Positions 12,190-21,984 of a stretch of DNA of 64,000 nt are shown one piece after another. Source of the DNA: Mortierella sp. BCC40632 (Eukaryota; Mortierellomycota; Mortierellomycetes; Mortierellales; Mortierellaceae); the NCBI GenBank assembly GCA_011634665.1, contig WAEK01000001.1:2788001-2852000 (forward strand), in the 5' to 3' direction. Each line of letters opens with the position of its first letter. The first letter of the stretch is position 1. A program made the translations under genes and the position numbers. Under the pieces are notes generated by a model. It ran no database searches and was not told where the DNA came from. It saw nothing but the letters and a program-made list of their open reading frames with translations.

Positions 12190-13903
12190 CTATTGGTGGT
12201 ATTGATCTTGGTTGGGTGGAGCAATGTATTGCGGGTTCTTGGGCTGGTTCTCCGGGATCATATAGTGCTCGGGCCCAATATACTGTGGGTTATTAGCAAC
12301 CCCGGGTTTGGCTCCAACAACACCCATGGGCGCGGTCTCGGGTGGCAACTTGTATTGCTGGTTAGGCGTCGGTTGCTGCGAGGCTGGATCAAAGATCGTA
12401 GGCGAGGTCATCGAGGTCAAAACTGTGGTGGCGGGCGAGGACATGGCAAACACCTGGGCATGAGCCTGGGTCGGCATGGGAATTGGGGACTGGTAGGGTT
12501 GATGAATGGTTGAAGAAGGCTGGTTAAAGGGCGATTGCTTTTGTTGTAATGGCTGGGCCTCTGGCAGTGGTTGCTGAGCCTGTGCAGTAACATGATGCAT
12601 TGGAACCACGGTGACAGGTCCATCAACGGTTGAGACGGCCGGGGCAAAACTGGGAGAAGGATCCATCGATTGAATGGGGACGGAAGTCGCGGGTGCAGCT
12701 TGATAATAACCTGCACCTGAAATTGAAGGATCCTGGTAAGGATAGAATTGGTTTGGCATATGTTGCTGTTGCATTGGCTGCTGTTGCAATGGAAGTTGAT
12801 GTCCAACAACGTATTGATTTGGCTGAACAACCTGTTGCATGGGAGGAAGAGGTGGAAGCGTTTGCTGGTGTTGCTGCTGTGGTGGGGGCTGTGGCGGCTG
12901 TTGATGTTGCTGGTGTTGATGTTGTTGGTGAGGGTTCGAGGAAGAAGTTTCGTCAAATTTGGTGACTTTGACATCCTTCGACTTGCGTCGGTGTCGAACA
13001 AAGAAAAAGAGACCCAGTGCAATAACTAATGCACCGATGCCTCCTCCAATACCGGCATAGAGTGCTACATTGTTGTTGTCGCCACCGCCACCGCCACCAC
13101 CACCACCGCCGCCATCCTCTCCTGATCTAGTGGAGGTGGAAGTGGGGCGGGGCCCGTACGGGTATGTGAAGGTTGGGAAATAGCTACTCTGGGTGCCTGG
13201 AGGGAGAGAAAGAGGAACGACAACGAAAATAGGAAAAGGGTCCAGGCCATGGTTATTTTTGAGTTTCGCAAGTGCGAGGAGACAAGAGAGCGGATGAAGA
13301 CGAGTGGGGCAAGACTGCAGCCTGTTGAGTGGGGGCCCAGGTGCCGACCACTGTGGACTGCAGCTCAATCAATTATGAGCGGAGAGAGAGAGAGGAGAGT
13401 GTGTGTATGTGTGTGCGTGTGTGTTGGGCGTGTATTTGTGGCTAATAAAAGAGACAGGAGACTTACTTTTGTTGGACGAACCGCACATCTGCCGGAGGGC
13501 ATCCGGGTTCGTGGTCGAGGAAATATTCATGCTCGGGTTTTGGAGGAGGCATGGATAGCACTTGGCTATTGTGATAGAGAACGAGAGAGAAAGGTCGTTA
13601 GGTGAAGAGAAGGGAAGGAAAACTCATCCAGTACCAAGGCGCCAAAGTGAGTAGAGACGGGGACCCTACCAAAGGCATCGATGAAGCCTTGCGAACACAT
13701 GCAGACCACATTCAGGCTACTGGAAGAGACGAAAGGAAAGGGGAAGTAAAGTCAGTGACGAGTTGAGGATCACAGAAGGTCGAGACAAGCTGAGGATCGC
13801 AGAAGGTCGAGACGAGTGCGAGAACGTACGAGGTTCCACCGTTGTTGCATGTGTTGGAGTAGGCGAGAAAGTCGTTACAGTCGATTAAGATACACGAACT
13901 CAT
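12190..13903 (-). CDS. Cysteine-rich single-pass membrane protein with Gln/Pro-rich cytoplasmic tail
   Basis: Predicted 409 residues in four exons on the minus strand: 13903-13830, 13719-13670, 13565-13467 and 13196-12190. Phases agree throughout. Residues 1-75 form a small cysteine-rich region (CNDFLAYSNTC, CMCSQGF, CYPC, MCGSS) like those of fungal surface proteins. A Ser/Thr/Pro stretch and an 11-glycine run come next. One hydrophobic helix spans about residues 118-141 and is followed at once by RHRRK, so the positive-inside rule puts the N-terminus outside. The long tail is rich in Gln, Pro and His. No classical signal peptide precedes the Cys region: either the helix is a reverse signal anchor or a 5' exon was missed. 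The frame is open upstream to 14161 but only as pyrimidine-rich leader. Role unknown; a surface sensor or wall-linked protein is plausible. Confidence 0.75.
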
Positions 13904-14716
13904 TGTGAAAGGGGAGGGGAGGGGAGGAGCGAGGGGGGAGGAGCGAGGGGGAGGAGGTGAGGAGGAAGTAGAGAAAGTGGAGAAAGGAGGATGAGAGCGG
14001 ATGAGAAAGCTAGTGGGAGAAGAGAAGAGAGAGAGAAAAAAAAAAAAAAAAAGTGGAAACAAGAGAGGAAAGAGAACAAAACAGGTGTGGTCGCAGAACA
14101 GAGACGAGTAAGAGAGGCCCACCGTGGGTGGTGAGGTAAAAAAAGCGGCGGGCGGTGCCATCGGAGTAGGAGCTACGGTCCAGGCACGACGGCACTCGCT
14201 GTTTTCCTCTTCAGTCTCTCCCTGTCTCCTTCTCTCTCTTCTCTTTCTCTATCTAATACTTTGCCCTGCCACTCAGCGCCAGTCATCCATCGCAGACCTC
14301 CCGAGAGCAGGGCTCTCGCACACGCTCGTTTGCCACCGGCGCACTACTTCTCTGTTTGTCTGTTTGTGGGTCATGCTTCTCCCTCTGTCCAAGCGTGCTC
14401 ATTCTCTCGTCCTACTGCGATGCCCTGTCCGGAAAGAAGGCGGCGCTCTCATTGGAACCGTGTCGCAGCCACACTCCACCCCCACTCTCCTTGTTTAATG
14501 AATCAATCATGGCACCTGTATGGTGGTCTGGAGCTCACGCGTCGCAAAGACTTAGCCCCGTCTGGGATCTGTCCGTGCGAAAGCCCTTAAGATAACGGAC
14601 GCGCGAAAAAAAAAAAAAAAAAATGTTAGACCAACTCTCATCATCAAGACACTCGTTCCTCCGTCGCCCTCGCCTTTGTTTGCCTCCTTTGCTGCCGCAC
14701 CTCTCATAGATGGACC
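13904..14716. promoter_or_regulatory. Divergent promoter region
   Basis: About 810 bases separate the start codons of the minus-strand membrane protein and the plus-strand methyltransferase. The side next to each gene is pyrimidine-rich in that gene's sense, typical of fungal leaders. There is an A run near 14036-14052 and another near 14606-14623. No TATA element is convincing. The regulation of the two genes may be coupled, but that is inference from layout only. Confidence 0.45.
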
Positions 14717-16110
14717 ATGTCCGAATCCGTAGACCTCTTTCTTGCCGTACCCATTGGCTTTGAAGACATTGCCATCCGGAGACTCCCACAGGCTCTGATC
14801 ACTCTAGCAGCGGACATTGACTATGCTACCCGATCAGGCTACATTCATCTGCGGTTTCCAATACACCTTGATGAGCACAAACAGCCCATCGGATCGACCC
14901 ATCGCAGTATTGATCCTGCGATAGATTCGTCTCTTGATGTCCAAATCATCGATGCATTGGTAGCCCTGATTCAGGAGCCTCCCATCAGTATCTTTAGTGC
15001 CCACTTAGGCGTTGGTCTATTCAACGTTCCTCAACATGTCCTAACTAGACCGGAGGATTTAGTGAGTTTTTCCATGGCTGGGTCCCAAGCCAAGCTACAA
15101 CAGGACTCCTTTCCCTCGAAACACAACGATGCATGCCAAAATGAGCCTGGACAGGGCCCCGCCAGTGACGCTTTGGCAATGCCAGATCAGAACGCTATCG
15201 CGCAGCAGCCGTTGCAACAGCCTACACTTGCACACACCCAACCTTGTTGTCTCAATGATCGACATTGGCTCAGTGCGCTCTCTGTTTTCCGCAAAGTCTG
15301 CACTCGATCGCAGTCATCGAAACCGTTGGCCATGCGACTCAACTCTTGTGCCAACGTGTCGGGATTGGAAACGCAGGAGCCAATTCGCTTCAGGGCCTCC
15401 TTTGATCGAGGCAACATCCAGCACAAGGGTGTCCGATCTCAGGATGTCGCTGCAGCCTTGGGAGGCATGGCTGGGGATGTGTTTCCAGAGTGGAAGGTCA
15501 ACCTGAGGGAATATGACATTGAAGTCATGGGTTGGTGGCTCGAAGATACCCATGGACACGTCTATGCCAAGCACAGCCACAGTCCAGTAGAGCCTCGGTC
15601 GCAACCTGAGAATCAGGACAACAAAAAGGCACGACTCGATCCACCCCAGGAAGAACCACACCCTCAACAACCCCGCACCGAAAACGAATCCCTTCAAATG
15701 CAAATCTCTTTGACTCTTCCTCTGGAATTCTCAAACTGTCCCTATCGTTACCGCCCCATGGACGGCAGGACGTCACTCAAAATCGAGATTGCTTACAATC
15801 TTCTAGCCATGGCAAATATCCAACCAGGTGACATTGTTCTTGATCCTTGCGCTGGCGTAGGAACCCTCCCGATTGTCGGCTCAATCCACTATCCACAGAG
15901 TCTCTTTCTCGGTCTCGAACTTGTGCCCGAAAATGTCGAAAAGGCAGCAACGAATGCCGAGGCGATGGCACTACGACAGGAGCAAGCAGCAAAAAGAACT
16001 ACACCCTCGCATTCTCGGGCAGGTTTGATGCTAGGAGATGCAAGAGTGATCCCTCTAAGATCCGGCTCGGTTGACCTCATAATCAGCGGTATAGTAGAAA
16101 TAAGAAAAGT

Positions 16111-16163
<53 letters not shown>

Positions 16164-16568
16164 CTCTTTTTTTTGTGTGTGTGTGTTTGTGTTTGTGTTT
16201 GTGTGTGTGTGTTTGTGTCTTTGTGCCTTTTTTTTTTTTTTTTTTTTTTCCTCCTTGTCGTACTAACATTTCGGTCATACACATTCCTTTCTCATGCCAT
16301 GGATATAATAGACCTTCCATGGGGTCAAAGAGAAAACTCACACGTGCACAATTGCAAATTGTATCCACGATTGTTAAAAGAGATTGTTCGGTTATTACGG
16401 GAGGATGGCCGCGCAGTGCTTGTGACAGGCGAGCGCAAGTTGCTCCAAAGACAACTCGATATACCAGTAATACGCAAGTGCCTGAGGGTCACAAGGCAAC
16501 GCGAAATTGCTATAGGATACAAGGTGATGGTGTACGAACTTCAGCGAGTGCGTGATAACAGCACGTAA
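14717..16568 (+). CDS. THUMP-domain tRNA guanine-N2 methyltransferase (THUMPD2/THUMPD3/Trm14-like)
   Basis: Predicted 542 residues from exons 14717-16088 and 16312-16568. The N-terminal half resembles a THUMP-type RNA-binding region (FRASFDRGN, WKVNLREYDIEV). The C-terminal half is a Rossmann-fold SAM methyltransferase: motif I is DPCAGVGT (about residues 375-382), an acidic strand-2 end (GLELVPEN) follows, and motif IV is SDLPWG. The DLPWG form instead of Asn-Pro-Pro-Tyr is the pattern expected of THUMPD3-type enzymes, which make N2-methylguanosine in tRNA together with TRMT112. The single intron falls inside motif IV: G from exon 1 plus AC from exon 2 makes the catalytic Asp. The intron is filled with (CT)n, TG-rich repeats and a T run. 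Human THUMPD3 is about 507 aa, so length fits. Position 6 versus another substrate cannot be decided from sequence. Confidence 0.85.
16112..16250 (+). repeat. Composite simple repeat in methyltransferase intron
   Basis: A (CT)n tract of about 46 bases is followed by T-rich sequence, a (TG)n/(TTTG) tract and a T run of about 23. All of it lies inside the intron 16089-16311. Confidence 0.9.
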
Positions 16569-16942
16569 TTTCTTTTTTCTGGATATCTGGATGATGAAAT
16601 TGCCACCATGTACCTAATAGAGGATTATAAAGAGTTCTTGATCTGAGTATTGAACGATGTTGTAAATTGATCCGCAGGGAACGCCTAGTCATTTTGAGTT
16701 AATGCTGCTATACTTATCCCAGCAGACTCAACCCCGTGAGAAAGTGGGCGAAAGGATGGTCAACTTTTTATCGATTTTATTATTTTATTGCTACCACAAC
16801 GGTTTCGCTGGGCAAATGAACGGTCAGGGGCTAGACCCTAGAGTATGATAGTATGATAAAAGATACCATATACTCCTCTAGCGAATTACATCAAAATACT
16901 CTCGTTATGGCTACTTCTATTTCGAGAACAGCCTCCTTTCAT
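16569..16942. other. Convergent 3' intergenic region
   Basis: 374 bases between the stop codons of the methyltransferase and acyl-CoA ligase A. It is AT-rich with no repeat or coding signal of note, and presumably holds both 3' UTRs. Confidence 0.5.
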
Positions 16943-19134
16943 TTACAATCGCGCCTTTGGCTGGGGTTGAGAAGTTTCTTGTTTCAGAAGATCTCGCAAG
17001 AGTCGGCGAAGGGTTTTGCCTGATGGAGACTTGGGAATCGTATCGATAAAACGGACACCGCCCCGAAGTCGCTTGTGTGGCGCCACATGGGAGGCAACAT
17101 AGGTTATCACATCCTTGTCTGTCAGGGCCCTGCCTTCCATTGTCATTTCATTCTTGACCACAAAAGCAATCGGGACTTCCGTCGCCTGGGACACATCCTC
17201 AATACCAATTACGGCGGCATCCAATATTTGAGGATGTCCGACCAACACCGCCTCCAGCTCTGCAGGAGGTACCTGAAAACCTATTAGAGCGTTTTGGTTG
17301 GGTTGTTTAACCTAAAGAGTTCCTCTCGCAAGCTCCCTCCTTCTTCTCTCAGGTAGAGACCACCAAATCTTACTCTTGGCATTTACAAAAACACTGATAT
17401 ACTGACCTTTATACTTGATGAGCTCCTTTAGACGGTCAACAACGAAAAAGTTACCCTCCTTGTCGCTTAATCCAACATCACCCGTATGGAGCCAGAGTTC
17501 AGAGTCGATAATCTCACTTGTTGCTTTTGGATTGTTGAGGTAGCCTTTCATCACATTAGGACCACGGACCCAGATTTCTCCTCTTTCACCGTCGGGTACA
17601 TCTTTACCCGTCTCTGGATCAACCAAGCGAACCTCTTGGTTGGGCAACATGACGCCGACAGAGCCATGGACCTGATTAGTGTACAATCCAAAATGAGACG
17701 CGGGTGAGAGCTCTGTCATTCCATAAGCTTGACGAAGACTGATCTGAGGGAATTTGGCTGTCAAGGCTTCGACCAGTTCTTTGGAGCATGGTGCAGCAGC
17801 AGCAGTTAGGAAACGAACTGTGCTTAGGTCATAATTGTCGACAAGGGGCGATTTGGTCAACATGAGGACCTGAGGTGGCACCAGGTTGAGAGTCACAACT
17901 AAAGAGTACCAGAAAAAAAAAAAAAAAAAAAAAGGTCTGGTCAGGGACTAGTACGACTTCATGAGGAAACGACTTGCTCAAGACTTTCTTCTTTTCTTAC
18001 TCTTATAATACTGAATAGCCTCAAGGAAATCTTCAAACACAAACTTTTGAAGGATGATATTTGGCATTCCCTAGAGGTAGAAGTACATAAAAAAAAAAAA
18101 AAAAAAAAAAGGAAAGGAAAGGAAAGGAAAGGAAACGAATCAGAAATGGTGTGATCTGAGTATCTTGCGGCGCTAAATGTTGAGAGCGGCACCGTTCTTC
18201 AGCTGCATATCATGCAGGAACACAGTCGCTTACATGATAAAGCGCAAGCAGCAAATTGACGGCGATGCTGTACCTATGGTCGCGGAAAAAGAAAAAGAAA
18301 AAAACTGCTTCAGTAATCTTTTTCAACCGGGATGCCTGTTGAATAACTGAGCTCTTCTCTCCCTCTCCCCTTACGTTCTGCATCCTTTGCTCCCACTGTT
18401 CCCACGCCCGCTTACATGTGATACATCGGAAGGACGCTCAGCGAGGCATTCTTACCCAAGGGGTAGTTTGGCTCGCTCACTGAGATCTGCATTATGTTGG
18501 ATGACAGGTTGAAGTGGGTCAACTCAACTCCTTTGCTACGACCTGTTGTACCGCTCGAGTAACAAATCAAGGCAGTTGTCTTGGTGGCAGCATCTCCATC
18601 TAGATTGAAGACAGTTGCAAGCTTTTCTCGAGGTGTATTCACAGGTGGCATCAGAGCTGAATAAGGCTGGAAACCTTCAATGGTTTGATCGCCAAACAAA
18701 AAGATTTTTTCTTTTGGCAAACCAACCCTTTTAGCCGCCTCCTTTGCATTGGCAAGCAACTCGGGATGGACTACTAAAACTGATGCCTGTGAGTCGGAAA
18801 GTTGGAGGGCGAGTTCTTCTGAGTTATAGGCAGAGCTAGCTGTGGTTGTAGCAGCACCCAAAAGGACAGGTCCAAATAGAACCAAGGAATAATCGATTTG
18901 GTTGATGGAATAGATAGCAAGGGTATCTCCATGTTTAAATCCAATCGACTGCAATCCGGTAGCCCAGCGAAGAGTGTCGCGTTTCCATTCTTGAAATGTG
19001 ATTACTTGCTTTGTGACAGCATCGGCAATGATAGGGAACGACTCGGGAGTGCCTTTTGGGTTCGATGTGATAAACGAGTAAAGATTGGTCTTTGGTAGGA
19101 CCTGGTCTGGGAACCTCGACTTGTAGATTTTCAT
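16943..19134 (-). CDS. 4-coumarate-CoA-ligase-like acyl-CoA synthetase, copy A (peroxisomal)
   Basis: Predicted 552 residues in five exons on the minus strand: 19134-18416, 18273-18234, 18070-18001, 17898-17407 and 17280-16943 (719, 40, 70, 492 and 338 nt). It belongs to the ANL adenylating superfamily. The P-loop A3 motif [11 protein letters not shown] lies at about residues 192-202, followed by [22 protein letters not shown] and KYKG, with the adenylation lysine in PKSPSGK. These enzymes make an acyl-adenylate from a carboxylic acid and ATP, then an acyl-CoA. The C-terminus Ala-Arg-Leu is a PTS1-like tripeptide, so peroxisomal location is likely. The substrate is unknown; in a fungus a fatty, aryl or jasmonate-like acid is more likely than true 4-coumarate. 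Intron 3 has a T run just before its acceptor. It is the downstream member of a head-to-tail pair with copy B. Confidence 0.92.
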
Positions 19135-19453
19135 GATGTCGAGTGAAAATCAACGGAGAGTGGAGATTGGAAATTGGAAGTGGAGAGCGAAGAGTGAAGA
19201 GTGAAGAGTGAAGAGTGAAGAGTGAAGAGGCCAAGATATGAAGTGAAAAGCCATCCAGTCCGCCTATTGATCCATATTACCCTGTCGACCGATCAAAGCA
19301 CAATTGTGTTTACTGCATAAAGTGAATTTGCTTCGAGAAAAATAGCTCCACCCCTAGCCTGGACCTTCTCCTCCCCCCTTCGTCTCGAGCTTGAGGGGGT
19401 GTCTAAGCGAATGGCCTATAAGAAAAGAGGACGGGCAGTAAAAATACCATCCC
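19135..19453 (-). promoter_or_regulatory. Short spacer and promoter of ligase A, with 7-nt minisatellite
   Basis: Only 319 bases separate the stop of ligase B from the start of ligase A. Near 19186-19229 a purine-rich 7-nt unit (gagtgaa on the plus strand) repeats about six times, 50-95 bases upstream of the ligase A start codon. It therefore lies in the leader or core promoter as a pyrimidine repeat in the sense strand. Confidence 0.6.
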
Positions 19454-21581
19454 TTAGAGCTTTGCCTGGAAGTGTGGTTTATGCATCTCTTTCTTCAGCT
19501 GCTCTCGGAGTTCCTTGCGGAGGATCTTTCCAGAGGGGCTCTTGGGAATCGTATCTACGAACCGAACACCACCTCGGAGTTTCTTGTACGGTGCAACCCT
19601 TGCTGCCACAAAATCAGAGACTTCCTTTTCAGATAGAGCCTTGCCCTCACTTGTTGGCCCGTGTCGAACTACAAACGCGATAGGTACCTCGGTAGCTTCT
19701 GACTCGAGCTCAACACCGACCACAGCCGCGTCAGCAATCTGTGGGTGGGTTAAAAGGATATCCTCGAGTTCAGCAGGTGGGACTTGATAGCCTTTTTTTT
19801 TTTTTTTTTTTTTTTTGTTTAAACCCATAGGTCCGGTTGCCCGTTGCATGATTGATTATCATAAAGAAGGCATTCTCATTTAGTAAATTTGCATTTCAGA
19901 TCGTTTTTTGCCGGCAAACAAGAAATAAGGTCATGGTCGATAGGATATACCTTTGTACTTGATAAGCTCCTTGAGTCGATCAACGATAAAAATATTATCT
20001 TCCTTGTCTACCTTGGCAATATCGCCTGTATGGAACCACCCGTCTTTATCAATTGAATCCTTGGTTGCTTGTGGGTTGTTGCGGTAGCCCTTCATAACAT
20101 TGGGACCACGCACAATCAGTTCTCCGGGTTCACCAGCTACCACATCGTTGCCTGTCTCAGGATCAATGATTCGGATCTCTTGGTTGGGGACACCACGACC
20201 AACTGATCCAAGGACGCTTTTGTGGAAGTAGCCCTGCGTTGTCATGGGCGAAAGCTCGGTCATGCCGTACAGCTGACGAAACTGGATATTAGGTAAGCGC
20301 TGTAGCAACGACTCTACAAATTCCTTGGAACAAGGTGCGGCCCCAACACTGATATGTTTTAGAGAAGATAGATCATACTTGGCTACCAGAGGCGACTTGA
20401 TTAACACCAGCGCCTGTGGTGGAACCAGATTCAGTGACGTGACTATTGAGGAGGTACCGCCGTCAGATCAATCCGATGTTTAGTGAGCAAGAAAAAAAAG
20501 TGAGGTCCCGAGAAAAAGCGCGCAGTAGTAGCCAAAGATGTACTTGCCTTTGTACTCCTGAATGGCTTGCAGAAATCCTTCTGGGTTGAAGCGTGGCATG
20601 ACCACATTGGGCGTCCCCTAGAAAATGGAAAGATATGGGGGAAAAAAAAAGATGGGATCAGATGGCGAATGGGGATGGCTCGATGTTTATGAATTACCCA
20701 CGGTCGATTCTAGAAAGTGGAAGCCATTTACTCACGTTGTAGATCCCGACGAACAAATGGGCCATAATCCCGTATCTATGAACAAATGATAACCATCCCT
20801 CCTTCGTTAGCCACCAAAATCCCATTTTGAATTCTCTGCAGACGCTCACTGGTATAACCTACATGTGATACATGGGAAGCACATTCAGTGTCCCGTCATC
20901 GTGAGGGTGGATGTCGTGCTTGTAAGAGGTCACTTGCAGCAAATTAGAGGTAAGGTTGTAGTGAGTCAGCTCTACACCTTTGCTACGCCCCGTTGTTCCG
21001 CTTGAATAGCAAATCAAGGCCGTGGTCTTGACAGCAGCATCACCATCGAGACTGAAGATCGGCGCCAGTTGGTTTGTAGGCGTATCAACAGGTGGTAAGA
21101 TGGAAGAATAAGGCTGGACTCCTTCAACCGCTTCGTCTCCAAAGAGAAAAATCTTGTCTTTTGATAATCCAGCCACCTTTGCAGCCTCAATGGCCGTCTG
21201 AAGCGACTCTGGGTGCGTGACGATGACCGTGGCGCCCGAGTCGGAGAGCTGATAGGCGAGCTCTTTCACGGTATAGAAAGAGTTTGCCGTGGTGGTTATG
21301 GCACCGATGAGTATGGGTCCAAACATGACAATAGAGTAGTCGACCTGATTGGGAGAATAGATAGCGAGAACATCCCCATGCTTAAATCCAATGGACTGAA
21401 GTCCAGTCGCCCATCGACGAGTGTCTCTTTTCCAGTCGCCAAAGGTGATTGTCCTCTTGGTCACGTCGTCGGTAATGATAACAGCGGACTCGCGGGTCTG
21501 GTTTGGGTTCGAGGTGACAAGCGAGAAGGCGTTTGTCCTGGGCAAGACTCTATCGGGGAAGTCAGATGTATACGTGACCAT
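19454..21581 (-). CDS. 4-coumarate-CoA-ligase-like acyl-CoA synthetase, copy B (peroxisomal)
   Basis: Predicted 552 residues in five exons on the minus strand: 21581-20863, 20775-20736, 20617-20548, 20442-19951 and 19791-19454. The lengths 719, 40, 70, 492 and 338 nt match copy A exon for exon. It has the same ANL motifs: [37 protein letters not shown] and PKSPSGK. The C-terminus is Ala-Lys-Leu, a stronger PTS1 than copy A's Ala-Arg-Leu. Intron 3 uses a GC donor (AAAG|GCAAGT): the only nearby GT would put exon 4 out of frame. The last intron ends in a long A run on the coding strand directly before the acceptor. The start at 21581 is chosen because it aligns with the copy A start. It is a paralogue of copy A from a tandem duplication, old enough that introns no longer align. 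Confidence 0.92.
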
Positions 21582-21984
21582 GTTGGAGATGGAGCGGTTG
21601 AAAGATGATGGGAAAGGATGCAAATGAACAAAGTTATGTTTGGAACACAAAAGAATGAGGGGGGGGGGAAAAGAAGAAGAAAAGGACAGAGGCGCATCTT
21701 TCTCGCTGCATACAACCCTGATGGCGTCGGCTCGGTCTTGCCCACGGAATCAGAAGGCTGGTGCCGGAGATAGGCATGTCGCGCACTAACGCGTAACGGC
21801 CGGTCGGAGAAAGAGAGTAGTCTACGGACTGCCTACAGACATGTAAAAAAAATCAAAGACCTCCCAGGGACGCGTTTGGGCTTGGACTCAACGTCAAGCC
21901 ACTTTTGAGTTCTGGGCTTGGTCAGTAAAACCAGGCGCATGTCTTTTGCATTACTCGTCCAGTAGTCGGATCCATATCGAGATC
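21582..21984. promoter_or_regulatory. Divergent promoter between ligase B and acidic protein
   Basis: 403 bases separate the two opposed start codons. The ligase side is pyrimidine-rich in its own sense (a G/A-rich plus strand near 21655-21690). No clear TATA box is seen on either strand. Confidence 0.45.

Noticed and set aside
13065..13271. Minus-strand frame beginning with a signal-peptide-like hydrophobic stretch (MAWTLFLFSLSF)
   Set aside because: The hydrophobic codons come from the pyrimidine tract of intron 3 of the membrane protein and the frame is wrong for exon 4. I could not join it to the Cys-rich exons.
16943..21581. Assigning the tandem ligases as true 4-coumarate-CoA ligases or firefly luciferase-like enzymes
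   Set aside because: The shared ANL motifs and PTS1 do not settle the substrate, and fungi generally lack phenylpropanoid lignin synthesis.
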